Assembly: GCA_945865545.1 (NCBI GenBank)
Contig: CAMBEQ010000021.1
Location: 1 to 43,623 of the forward strand
Reading direction: 5' to 3'
DNA: 43,623 nucleotides
Source of the DNA: Sediminibacterium ginsengisoli
Lineage (GTDB): Bacteria; Bacteroidota; Bacteroidia; Chitinophagales; Chitinophagaceae
Position numbers and translations under genes: made by a program
Notes under the pieces: generated by a model
What the model was told of the DNA's origin: nothing
The model's input: the letters and a program-made list of their open reading frames with translations, nothing else
Database searches by the model: none
In this document: positions 8,081 through 16,703 of the stretch, piece by piece
Position numbering within the stretch: position 1 is the first letter of the stretch
Layout of the letters: each line of letters opens with the position of its first letter

Positions 8081-8833
8081 ATGGAAACCATTGCGCTGTA
8101 TCCCTTTTCAACTTGGATTATTATTATGCTTGCTTCTTTCTTTATTGGGCTAGGAAAAGCAGGACTTAAGGGTATTGATATGCTTAGCGTAACATTAATG
8201 GCTTTTGTTTTTGGAAGCAAAGCTTCCACTGGAATCGTTTTGCCTTTGTTATGTTTATCTGATATTGCTGCAGTAAGTTATTATAATCGTCATGCAAAAT
8301 GGAATCATTTTTGGAAAATAACTCCTTGGATGATCATTGGTATTTTAATAGGCATTTATGTAGGAAAAGATATGAACGAAGTCCTTTTTAGAAAAATTAT
8401 GGCCGTTATCATTTTAATTACCATCATTATTATTGTGCTGATGGAATTAAGAAAATCAAAATCAGTACCTACTAATCCCTTATTTGTTGCAAGTACTGGC
8501 TTGGCCGCTGGCATAACCACCATGTTGGGAAATTTAGCAGGCGCTTTTTCTAACTTATATTTCTTAGCCATGCGACTAGAAAAAAATGATTTTATAGGAA
8601 CCGCCGCTTGGATATTTCTTATTATGAATTTATTTAAACTGCCCTTTCAAATTTTTTTATGGGAAAATATTTCTATCGAAAGCATTAAAATAGATGTCCT
8701 ATTATTACCCACCTTAGCCATAGGATTTTTATTAGGTCTTAAATTAGTAGATAAGGTAAAGGAAAAAGATTATCGTAGACTCATCATCATATTAACATTG
8801 ATTGGCTCTTTACTGATGTTATTTAAAAAATAA
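8081..8833 (+). CDS. TauE/SafE-family membrane permease within the pxp cluster
   Basis: 250 residues, strongly hydrophobic, about 8 membrane segments. The conserved opening IIIMLASFFIGLGKAGLKGI and the internal repeat GLAAGITTMLGNLAGAFSN fit the TauE/SafE (DUF81) family. These are inner-membrane carriers proposed for sulfite, sulfoacetate and other organic anions. The gene lies between pxpB (93 bases before) and pxpC (38 bases after) on the same strand. A role in moving 5-oxoproline or a related anion is therefore a reasonable inference, but the sequence itself does not show the substrate. Confidence 0.87.
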   Translation: METIALYPFSTWIIIMLASFFIGLGKAGLKGIDMLSVTLMAFVFGSKASTGIVLPLLCLSDIAAVSYYNRHAKWNHFWKITPWMIIGILIGIYVGKDMNEVLFRKIMAVIILITIIIIVLMELRKSKSVPTNPLFVASTGLAAGITTMLGNLAGAFSNLYFLAMRLEKNDFIGTAAWIFLIMNLFKLPFQIFLWENISIESIKIDVLLLPTLAIGFLLGLKLVDKVKEKDYRRLIIILTLIGSLLMLFKK

Positions 8834-8871
8834 AACATTGAATAAGGAATTAAACCAAGCCGCCCAATAAC

Positions 8872-9780
8872 ATGTCCTTAATAATAATAAAAAAAGGAAT
8901 GGCAGATACCATTCAAGACAAAGGTCGAACTGGTTTTCAGCATTTAGGAATACAAGCCAATGGATTTATGGATTATTTATCTGCTCAATTGGCCAATGTG
9001 CTTGTGAACAATCCTATTAATTACCCTGTTTTTGAATTATGTTTTCCAGCCAGTAGTTTTAGTTTTACAAGCGATCATACCATTTGTATTACTGGTGCCA
9101 ATTTTTCTCCCGTAATCAATGAAAAAAGTATTGAGTTAAATACACCCATTGAAGTAACTAAAAATGATGTGCTGCAATTTCTTAAACCCATCGAAGGTAG
9201 TTTTGCCTACTTAGCCATTCAAGGAAAAATAAATGCCCCCAATTGGTTAGCTAGTCAAAGTTTTAATGCTGCCACCTTACAAAAAGACAATGTCTTTGAA
9301 ATTTTACCAATCCTTGAGTCTGAAATTTACACTCATTCAATTCCACCTGCTTTTATTCATTCTATTCACTCGAACATTTTTACACCGGCTCCTATTCGAT
9401 TTATTCCAGGACCAGCTTGGAATGACTTAACTGAGGAAAGCTTGAGCCAACTATTAACTCAACCCTTCCACACTACATTGCAAACCAATAGAATGGGCTA
9501 TTTATTAAAAGGCCCGGCACTCGGTTTAACTAAACCCAATCAATACTTATCCTCTGCGGTCACCAGAGGCACTTTACAACTGCTACCCAATGGTTCGATC
9601 ATGATTTTAATGGCCGATCATCAAACCATTGGAGGTTATGCGAATTTGGGTCAAATTATTTTGGTAGATTTACCTAGGATTGCTCAATTAAAAAATGGCT
9701 CATCCCTACATTTTAGTTTAACCAATGTCAACACCGCACATCAATTATACCAACAAATTCAAAAAGGGTTTATCCATTGA
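8872..9780 (+). CDS. pxpC: 5-oxoprolinase subunit PxpC (KipA family)
   Basis: 302 residues, close to the ~310 of E. coli PxpC. It was long annotated as a biotin-dependent carboxyltransferase or allophanate hydrolase subunit 2 from the shared cyclophilin-like fold, but it works with PxpB in phosphorylating and opening 5-oxoproline. Visible signatures are DTIQDKGRTGFQHLGIQANG at residues 12-31, the TGANFSP block near 81, and TNRMGYLLKGPAL with the following SSAVTRGTLQLLPNG in the C-terminal half. Its last 56 bases are overlapped by pxpA in another frame. The upstream neighbour is the TauE/SafE gene. Confidence 0.93.
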   Translation: MSLIIIKKGMADTIQDKGRTGFQHLGIQANGFMDYLSAQLANVLVNNPINYPVFELCFPASSFSFTSDHTICITGANFSPVINEKSIELNTPIEVTKNDVLQFLKPIEGSFAYLAIQGKINAPNWLASQSFNAATLQKDNVFEILPILESEIYTHSIPPAFIHSIHSNIFTPAPIRFIPGPAWNDLTEESLSQLLTQPFHTTLQTNRMGYLLKGPALGLTKPNQYLSSAVTRGTLQLLPNGSIMILMADHQTIGGYANLGQIILVDLPRIAQLKNGSSLHFSLTNVNTAHQLYQQIQKGFIH

Positions 9781-10507
9781 CCTGAATTGTGATATGGGGG
9801 AAGGTATGGGTAACGAAGAAGCACTCATGCCTTTTATTAGCAGTGCGAACATTTCCTGCGGTTTTCATGCAGGCAATACCGATACGATCAAAAAAACGAT
9901 TGAGCTTGCTTTAAAACACCATGTTGCGATTGGCGCTCATCCAGGCTATGCCGACAAAATTAATTTTGGCAGAATATCACAAATGGTTTCCTTATTGGAA
10001 TTGGCCGAACTCATTGCCGAGCAAATGTATGTTTTTGAAAGAATTGCTTTGCCCTTAGGAGCAAGCTTGCATCATGTTAAATTACACGGTGCTTTATACA
10101 ATGATTGTGCAAAAGATGCCTCCCTAAGTAAAATTTTTATTCAAACCATTCAAGCCATTGATCCCGATTTAATTATTTATGGTTTAAGTGGAAGTCAAAC
10201 CATTACCCAAGCAAAAATAATGGGACAACCTTTTGCCAATGAAGTTTTTGCAGATAGAACCTATCAGCAGGATGGTCATTTAACCCCTAGGTATTTAGAT
10301 CATGCCATGATTGATAATGCCGAGGAGGCTTGCGAACAAGTACTTAAAATTATTTTTGATAAAAAAGTAAACACGGTACACGGTACACCTATTTCTCTTG
10401 ATGCCAATACCATTTGTATTCATGGAGATGGCCCCAATGCCATAGAAATCGCTACTGCTTTACATGCATGTTTGAAAAAAAATGATATTGAAATCAAACA
10501 TGTCTAA
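9725..10507 (+). CDS. pxpA: 5-oxoprolinase subunit PxpA (LamB/YcsF family)
   Basis: 260 residues, against ~245 usual. The family core starts at LSIDLNCDMGEGMG (residues 16-29), and ANISCGFHAGNTD (41-53), AIGAHPGYAD (68-77) and FGR (81-83) follow, all standard for the LamB/YcsF deacetylase-like fold that completes hydrolysis of phosphorylated oxoproline. The only usable ATG is at 9725, which adds about 15 extra residues and overlaps pxpC by 56 bases; no ATG, GTG or TTG occurs closer to the core. Either the overlap is real or an unusual start is used. The stop overlaps the next gene start by 8 bases. Confidence 0.92.
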   Translation: MSTPHINYTNKFKKGLSIDLNCDMGEGMGNEEALMPFISSANISCGFHAGNTDTIKKTIELALKHHVAIGAHPGYADKINFGRISQMVSLLELAELIAEQMYVFERIALPLGASLHHVKLHGALYNDCAKDASLSKIFIQTIQAIDPDLIIYGLSGSQTITQAKIMGQPFANEVFADRTYQQDGHLTPRYLDHAMIDNAEEACEQVLKIIFDKKVNTVHGTPISLDANTICIHGDGPNAIEIATALHACLKKNDIEIKHV

Positions 10508-11693
10508 AACTACTAGCCCTTTAAAATCAATGACTGGCCTTAGTTTAGGGGCAGCTTTTTTAATGGCCAATTCTTCCATTGGACCAGGCTTTTTAACACA
10601 AACCTCTTTTTATACCGAACAACTTATCACTAGTTTTGGTTTTGTAATTTTACTTTCCATTATTTTAGATTTTGGGGCACAAATAAATATTTGGCGTGCC
10701 ATTACCTTAAGTGGCATGCGGGCGCAAGAAATTGCCAATGAATTATTTCCCGGATTAGGACATTTACTTTCTTTGCTAGTGGTACTAGGAGGTTTTGCTT
10801 TTAATATTGGCAATATAGCAGGTTGTGGCTTGGCCTTAAATATTTTAACAGGCATTTCATTTGCCAAAGGCGCATTATTAAGTGGCGTGGTTGCCATTGT
10901 TATTTTTTGGGTAGATGAAATAGGTAAAGTATTGGATCAACTCACTAAAATATTGGGTATTCTAAAAATAAGTTTAACCCTACTAATCGTTTATGCAGCA
11001 CACCCTCCTATTTTAGAAGCTGTACACCACACTTTTATTCCAGAAAAAATTTCTTTATTGGCTATTGTTACCATCGTGGGTGGAACAGTGGGCGGCTATA
11101 TCACTTTTTCTGGTGCGCACCGATTAATTGATGCAGGCATTTCAGGAAGCGAACACATTCAATTTGTGACCAAAAGTGCGAGTAGAGGTATTTTGATTTC
11201 TTCCTTAATGCGATTTATTTTATTTCTTGCAGCAGTGGGTGTGGTAAGCAAGGGCATACACTTAGATAAGAATAACCCAGCAGCTACCGTATTTGAATCG
11301 GCAGGAGGAAGATGGGGTTTATTTATTTTTGGTATTGTTTTATGGAGTGCGGCTATTTCATCAGTGATTGGGGCTTCCTATACTTCTTATAGTTTTATTA
11401 AAAATTTAAAAATTAAGCTATTACAAAACGAGCGTAAATCTATTACTGCTTTCATTGTAATCTCTACCGCAATTTTTATTTTCTTAGGCAAGCCTAAAGA
11501 ATTATTATTGATGGCAGGGCTGGTGAATGGATTTATTTTACCCTTTGCCCTTTCTATTATGCTTATTGCAGGCAGGAAATTACCCATCTTAAAACAATAC
11601 AAATACCCAATTTGGATTGAAGCCATGGGCTGGATGGTAGTAGCCATGATGGGCACCATGAGTGTGCTAGCTTTAACTGAACAATTTAAATAA
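10500..11693 (+). CDS. NRAMP-fold transporter lacking canonical metal ligands (YcsG-like)
   Basis: 397 residues and ~11 membrane helices, related to the NRAMP divalent-metal transporters. B. subtilis carries a similar gene (ycsG) beside its ycsF/pxpA. In true NRAMPs TM1 carries DPGN and TM6 carries MPH as metal ligands. Here TM1 reads SSIGPGFLTQ (GPGF at 28-31) and TM6 reads GGTVGGYITF (~194-203), so Asp, Asn and Met are all missing. That argues against metal transport and, with the operon context, for a small organic substrate such as 5-oxoproline (inference). I chose ATG 10500, which overlaps the pxpA stop by 8 bases; an ATG at 10482 would add six residues. Confidence 0.85.
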   Translation: MSKTTSPLKSMTGLSLGAAFLMANSSIGPGFLTQTSFYTEQLITSFGFVILLSIILDFGAQINIWRAITLSGMRAQEIANELFPGLGHLLSLLVVLGGFAFNIGNIAGCGLALNILTGISFAKGALLSGVVAIVIFWVDEIGKVLDQLTKILGILKISLTLLIVYAAHPPILEAVHHTFIPEKISLLAIVTIVGGTVGGYITFSGAHRLIDAGISGSEHIQFVTKSASRGILISSLMRFILFLAAVGVVSKGIHLDKNNPAATVFESAGGRWGLFIFGIVLWSAAISSVIGASYTSYSFIKNLKIKLLQNERKSITAFIVISTAIFIFLGKPKELLLMAGLVNGFILPFALSIMLIAGRKLPILKQYKYPIWIEAMGWMVVAMMGTMSVLALTEQFK

Positions 11694-11703
11694 GTAATAA
11701 GTA

Positions 11704-14100
11704 CTAATTTCTTTCTGAAACATCTTGTTCTAACATCTCCAATTTATTTTCTTTAGGCTTAAAACCAAAATTATACCGTAAAGAAATTGCTACTCTTCGG
11801 GTATCACTTTCTCTATAGCCTATTGCATTTTGCGTTCCTTGCTTCAATTCAAAACGATTGTTATTAGTAAATAAAAAATCATTGTAGCTAGCTGTAATGA
11901 TTAATTTTTTCTTTAAAAATTGCCTATTAATAGAAGCATTCAAAGTACCAAAATCAGAAAGTTCATAAAATTGTTGCTGCCCTTTAAATCTCCAAAAGCC
12001 ATTAAGTGTAATGGTTGATAACCCATCCAACTTAAAGGATTGAAAAGTAAATACAGACCAAGTACCTCTGTTAAAAACAATGGGCTTACCTTCGTAAAAA
12101 CCTGTATAGTTATTTCGATTGTATTGGGTGCCTAACACGGCGAAAAACTTTTTTCCTGGAGGAATCACCCCAATGATTCTAAAATAAGTTTCTTTGCTCT
12201 TCCCTAAATTATCATAAGTGCGGTAACTCACTTGTTTATTGGTAGGCGATTGATACACCACATTGGTAAAGATATCTGTTGTCTCATTCACCCCATAAGC
12301 AAATAAGGGTTTATCATTCACACTTATATTAGCTTCGTAATTGCTGGTGAATTGTGGCTTCAGATTCGGATTCCCTATTTCATATAAAAAAGGATCAATG
12401 TATTTGGCAAATGGATTAAGATAATCATAAGAGGGTCTGCTTATAGTTTTTCGATACACTAAAAATCCGCGTAGCTCGTAGTCCATGATCATCAATATTT
12501 TTCTACTTAAATACACATATGGAAAAGCATCAACCCGATTCAATGAAAAAGTAGTATCCTTAGGCACCAATTGATGGCCTTGCATGATGGTTTGCTCCAC
12601 CCTCGAACCCACTTTTAAAACTACAGGCCCCCAAGTTTTTGAAGCTTGAACATACCCTGCATTAATTTGTTCGGTATAATTAAATCTACTTGTTCTAAAA
12701 AGATCTGGAGTCACAAGCCCTAAAACATTTTTAGTATAATTAGAATGATTCTTAAAATGCAAGATGGAGGTTTTTATACCCAATTCTAAGCTTAATCCAA
12801 AAGCTTTCTTCTTAATATCGGACTGAAAAGTAAAATTATTTCTATCGTTACCGTAGTTGCCATTGCCGCCAGTAGTGGTATTGCTCTTTACTAATACATT
12901 AGAATAATTTTGATCAGCATTATTGTTTGAAAAATTATAAGAAAAATCATTCACCCATTCCCCACCCACTGTATCTATTTTTAATTTTGCTCTAAAAGAT
13001 TGATTGATGAAATTATTAGTACCCTTATTATCTACATAGGATTTTAAATTGCCGCTATTTTGGTTCGTTGAAATTTGATGTAAAAAGGATTCACTAAGGG
13101 TTATATTGTCAAACTTATTTTGACTCACTCTTCCATCGTAATTTAATTCCCAATTTTCTTTTATTGTTTTTCCAAATCCGTACCCCACACTTATCGACGT
13201 ATTAGGCGATTCCACTCTTGCCTTTTGTTGCAAAACAGAATCTAGGGTAATGATTCTATCTGTATTGGTAATGGTATAGTTATTGTTATTACTATACTGC
13301 GTATTCACGTAAGAATTTAATTTATCATTGTTATTGTTTAAATTAAATCCTATAAATTGATTCCCAAAAACTCCTTGTGTAAAACCGGAATTTAATGACC
13401 CGTTTACACCTAATTTAACCCCTTTCATTAAAATAATATTGACAAGCCCGCCGCCGCCAGAGGCATCATATTTTGCAGAAGGGGTTCTTATCAATTCAAT
13501 TTTTTGAATGGAATTAGGAGGCAAACTTTTTAATAAAATGGCAATATCAGAAGCGCTCATTCTTAAATCGCGCCCATTGATTTGCACCCCCGCAGGCGTC
13601 AATCCATTTAAATAAATATTCCCATCTTGGTCAATAAAAATGCCAGGTACTTTTTCAACTGTTTCGTAGGCATTGGTAGAACTTGCTGCTAAAGGCTCGG
13701 GATCTACTACCGACTTGTCATCTTCTTGACGAATCAATGGCTTGGAAGATTTTACTACCACTTCTTTCAATTGGTTTGGATCTTCTATAAGTTTTATAGC
13801 AATGACAGATTGTTCACTGATTAAATATTCTTTGCTAAACTTCTTATACCCTATTGCCGATACATTAAATGTATAGGTATTTTTTGCAGCCACATTCATT
13901 TTCGCAAGGCCAATACTATCAGAGATGGCATTAATTAATTTACTCGAATCTGCTTTGTTGGAGACGGTAATATTCGCAAAACCTACTGGATTGTTTTTCG
14001 CGTCCAACACTTTAATTAAAATGGAACGTTGTTGCGCTAATAAAATTATCGAGAAACTTGAAAATAATAAAATGAGCGAAAGCCTGAATATTGAAGGCAT
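11704..14100 (-). CDS. outer membrane beta-barrel protein with carboxypeptidase-like and TonB-plug domains
   Basis: 798 residues from ATG 14100. A signal peptide (1-23, ending LLAQ) is followed by a carboxypeptidase-regulatory-like beta domain (~25-108, beginning QRSILIKVLDAKNNPVGFA), then a TonB plug-like region (~120-230, with VPGIFIDQDGNIYLNG and AKYDASGGGGLVNIIL). The rest is a beta-barrel rich in alternating aromatic strands, resembling the outer-membrane beta-barrel family PF14905. Such proteins act as TonB-dependent receptors or related outer membrane proteins; the ligand is unknown. There is no SusD partner beside it. An open frame continues upstream through the tRNA gene to 14229, but that extension is artefactual. 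The stop is 10 bases from the converging transporter gene. Confidence 0.88.
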   Translation of the reverse strand: MPSIFRLSLILLFSSFSIILLAQQRSILIKVLDAKNNPVGFANITVSNKADSSKLINAISDSIGLAKMNVAAKNTYTFNVSAIGYKKFSKEYLISEQSVIAIKLIEDPNQLKEVVVKSSKPLIRQEDDKSVVDPEPLAASSTNAYETVEKVPGIFIDQDGNIYLNGLTPAGVQINGRDLRMSASDIAILLKSLPPNSIQKIELIRTPSAKYDASGGGGLVNIILMKGVKLGVNGSLNSGFTQGVFGNQFIGFNLNNNNDKLNSYVNTQYSNNNNYTITNTDRIITLDSVLQQKARVESPNTSISVGYGFGKTIKENWELNYDGRVSQNKFDNITLSESFLHQISTNQNSGNLKSYVDNKGTNNFINQSFRAKLKIDTVGGEWVNDFSYNFSNNNADQNYSNVLVKSNTTTGGNGNYGNDRNNFTFQSDIKKKAFGLSLELGIKTSILHFKNHSNYTKNVLGLVTPDLFRTSRFNYTEQINAGYVQASKTWGPVVLKVGSRVEQTIMQGHQLVPKDTTFSLNRVDAFPYVYLSRKILMIMDYELRGFLVYRKTISRPSYDYLNPFAKYIDPFLYEIGNPNLKPQFTSNYEANISVNDKPLFAYGVNETTDIFTNVVYQSPTNKQVSYRTYDNLGKSKETYFRIIGVIPPGKKFFAVLGTQYNRNNYTGFYEGKPIVFNRGTWSVFTFQSFKLDGLSTITLNGFWRFKGQQQFYELSDFGTLNASINRQFLKKKLIITASYNDFLFTNNNRFELKQGTQNAIGYRESDTRRVAISLRYNFGFKPKENKLEMLEQDVSERN

Positions 14101-14117
14101 TGAAATATGATAATATG

Positions 14118-14190
<73 letters not shown>

Positions 14191-14209
14191 TATTTCAATT
14201 TTTTTGAAA

Positions 14210-15526
14210 TTAAATCTCTCCCTTGCCATCCAACCAAAGTTTTACCGCTTCGGTGGTAACAGACTTTGGTCTTTCTAATGGGAAACCTAAGGCTCTGTCC
14301 CAAGTTAAACTGGCTAGTACACCCAAGGCTCTACTTACTGCAAATAAAACGGTGTAAAACTCATATTCTACAATACCATAATGAACTAGTAAGGCGCCAC
14401 TATGCGCATCCACATTAGGCCAAGGATTTTTTACTTTTCCTAAAGACTCTAAAATAGGTGGAACTGTTTCATAAATTTTCCAAACCGTATTCACTAATTT
14501 ATCGTCGGCTAAATGTTTTTTTCCAAATTCCATTTGAGCGGTGAAACGAGGATCGGTTTTTCTTAATACCGCGTGGCCATATCCTGGAACTACTTTTCCT
14601 TCAGTTAAAGTTTTTTTAACATAGTCTGCAATTTGAGCGGTAGAGGGTTCATCGGTTCCAATGGCTTCTTGCATTTCAAAAATCCATTTGATTACTTCTT
14701 GATTGGCTAGTCCATGCAATGGACCTGCTAATCCATTCATACCCGCTGCATAACTTAAATAAGGATCACTTAAAGCAGATCCTACTATATGTGTAGTGTG
14801 TGCAGAAACGTTTCCACCTTCATGATCGGCGTGAATGGTCATATACAACCTCATTAATTCTTTAGTACTTTCATCTTCAAAGCCCATCATATAAGCAAGG
14901 TTACCTGCCCAATCCAACAAGCCATTTGGATGAATATGCTCGTTATTTTTATATTTTCTTCTGTAGATATAAGCAGCTATTCTTGGTAAACGCGCAATTA
15001 AATCCATGGAGTCGTCATAAGTATATTGCCAGTAATCTTTTTTATTCACACCCTTGGCATAGGCTTGTGCAAATTTAGATTCTGTTTGTAAAGCCATCAC
15101 TGCAGCTACATACATCGTCATAGGATGTGCATTCAAAGGAAAGGCGTCTATCACATCAAATACATGAGAAGGCACATGACTTCTTCTTTGCCAATTACTA
15201 GTCACTTTTTTAACATCTCTCTCTGACGGTAATTCTCCAATCATCATCAAATAGAATAATCCTTCAGGTAAAGGCTCTTGACCCCCAACTACATTTGGTA
15301 ATTTATCTTGTAGTTCTGGAATGGTAAAACCTCTAAAACGAATTCCTTCTTGTGCATCCAATAAACTTGTTTCTGTAACAAGTCCTGTGATACCACGCAT
15401 ACCTTGATAGGCTTGCGCTAAAGTAACTTCTCCAATTTTTTTATCGCCATGTTCTTTGATTAATTCTTTAATCTCTAAAATAGCTGCACTTGCTTTGACG
15501 CTAAACTTGTCTTTGATTTCTTCCAT
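14210..15526 (-). CDS. gltA: citrate synthase
   Basis: 438 residues from ATG 15526. It condenses acetyl-CoA with oxaloacetate in the TCA cycle. The catalytic residues are readable: His271 in GPLHGLANQEV, His318 in VVPGYGHAVLRKTDPRF and Asp373 in WPNVDAHSGALLVHYG. The wording of these motifs (GYGHAVLRKTDPRF, NVDAHSGALL) resembles the eukaryotic/mitochondrial-type enzyme more than the E. coli hexamer type. An in-frame extension to 15568 adds 14 residues overlapping a -7 box and is rejected. tRNA-Ala follows by 19 bases; the LptF/G gene precedes on the same strand. Confidence 0.95.
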   Translation of the reverse strand: MEEIKDKFSVKASAAILEIKELIKEHGDKKIGEVTLAQAYQGMRGITGLVTETSLLDAQEGIRFRGFTIPELQDKLPNVVGGQEPLPEGLFYLMMIGELPSERDVKKVTSNWQRRSHVPSHVFDVIDAFPLNAHPMTMYVAAVMALQTESKFAQAYAKGVNKKDYWQYTYDDSMDLIARLPRIAAYIYRRKYKNNEHIHPNGLLDWAGNLAYMMGFEDESTKELMRLYMTIHADHEGGNVSAHTTHIVGSALSDPYLSYAAGMNGLAGPLHGLANQEVIKWIFEMQEAIGTDEPSTAQIADYVKKTLTEGKVVPGYGHAVLRKTDPRFTAQMEFGKKHLADDKLVNTVWKIYETVPPILESLGKVKNPWPNVDAHSGALLVHYGIVEYEFYTVLFAVSRALGVLASLTWDRALGFPLERPKSVTTEAVKLWLDGKGEI

Positions 15527-15565
15527 ATTCGAAAAATTATATTGAAAACATTTTAAATTTCGGCA

Positions 15566-15573
15566 CAAAGTTA
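15566..15573 (-). promoter_or_regulatory. -7 box upstream of citrate synthase
   Basis: On the minus strand TAACTTTG matches TAnnTTTG exactly and lies in the 61-base gap between the permease gene and citrate synthase. Transcription would start near 15560, giving a leader of about 35 bases. No convincing -33 element is visible. Confidence 0.5.
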
Positions 15574-15587
15574 ACTCAAAAAAAGGT

Positions 15588-16679
15588 TTACTTGGCTGCT
15601 TTTTTGTATAAATAATAGACCACCCATATAAAAATCAAATTAGGAATCCAGGCGGCTATCAAGGGAGGCAAATTCCCCTTGGTGGAGAAGATGGTAGAGA
15701 ACCTATCCGTAATGATAAATAGCGCTGCTATCATAAAGCCCAGAGCCAAGTGGGAGCCACTTCCCCCTCTTACTTTACGACCCGCTATGATACCTCCAAT
15801 TAAGGTCAACAAAAGCACGGTTAAAGGGGTGGCATCTCGCCGATACCTTTCAATTTTAAGTTCATTTAATCCTTCAGAACCTCTCAAAGCCTCTAAGTTT
15901 ATTTGCTTTATTAGTTCAGGCGTAGTTAATTTATCCTTGGTGTATTTGTCTTTTACTAAATCAACGGGCTTGAAAGCAAATTTTTTATATAAGGTGGGAC
16001 TATAAGTGACCACTTCCCTATTGTCATCAATTTTTCGTTCAATCACATCTGATAATAACCAACTTTTTGTTGCCGTATCCCAAATAATATCACTGGCCCT
16101 GATATTGTAAATAATCTTGTCTTTATTCATTTGATAAGTAAAAAAACTACTCCCTCTGTTAAAAGAAGTATCATAAGCATATATGCCAGCATAGGTAAAT
16201 GAATCAATCCTAAAATAAATATCACTTGACCCTCGCACCAGTGCATTGTAACTTGAACGGGAATCTACATAGGCTGCTTCAAAACTCCCTCTAATAGTAT
16301 TGGCTTTGGGTATGAACCAGAAATTGGAGACCCATAACAATACGCCTAATAAAGCACCCCCCAACCAATACGGCCTTAACCATCTGTCATACGTAATTCC
16401 ACTTGCAAGAATGGCAATAATTTCAGTTTGTCCTGCCATTTTAGAGGTAAAGAAAATAACAGCAATAAAAACAAATAATGGAAATAGCAACGCAATAATA
16501 TGGGGGATAAAACCAATATAATAGCGGGTAAAAATTTCACCAGCCGAAAAACCAGACTTTACAAAATCATCTGTTTTTTCACTCACATCAATTACTACTG
16601 CAATAACAGCAAATAAAAAGATGGAGAAAAAAAATACAGTCAAAAACTTTTTTAATATGTACCAATCTAATTTTTTCAA
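15588..16679 (-). CDS. LptF/LptG-family lipopolysaccharide export permease
   Basis: 363 residues, the standard YjgP/YjgQ permease length. The N-terminus KKLDWYILKKFLTVFFFSIF starts the first membrane helix; three more lie near 55-80, 95-115 and the C-terminal region, around a large periplasmic beta domain (~125-270). These proteins pair with LptB to extract LPS from the inner membrane. Whether it is LptF or LptG cannot be decided here. The start is TTG at 16679: no ATG or GTG is in frame upstream before the tgt stop, and the conserved MKKLDW opening fits this codon. It lies 24 bases after tgt, an arrangement frequent in Bacteroidota. Confidence 0.9.
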   Translation of the reverse strand: MKKLDWYILKKFLTVFFFSIFLFAVIAVVIDVSEKTDDFVKSGFSAGEIFTRYYIGFIPHIIALLFPLFVFIAVIFFTSKMAGQTEIIAILASGITYDRWLRPYWLGGALLGVLLWVSNFWFIPKANTIRGSFEAAYVDSRSSYNALVRGSSDIYFRIDSFTYAGIYAYDTSFNRGSSFFTYQMNKDKIIYNIRASDIIWDTATKSWLLSDVIERKIDDNREVVTYSPTLYKKFAFKPVDLVKDKYTKDKLTTPELIKQINLEALRGSEGLNELKIERYRRDATPLTVLLLTLIGGIIAGRKVRGGSGSHLALGFMIAALFIITDRFSTIFSTKGNLPPLIAAWIPNLIFIWVVYYLYKKAAK

Positions 16680-16703
16680 ATTATTTATTTCCTTTAAGGT
16701 TCC

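Noticed and set aside
15527..15568. Longer citrate synthase start at 15568
   Set aside because: The extra 14 residues are not conserved and overlap a -7 box; MEEIKDKF at 15526 is the natural start.
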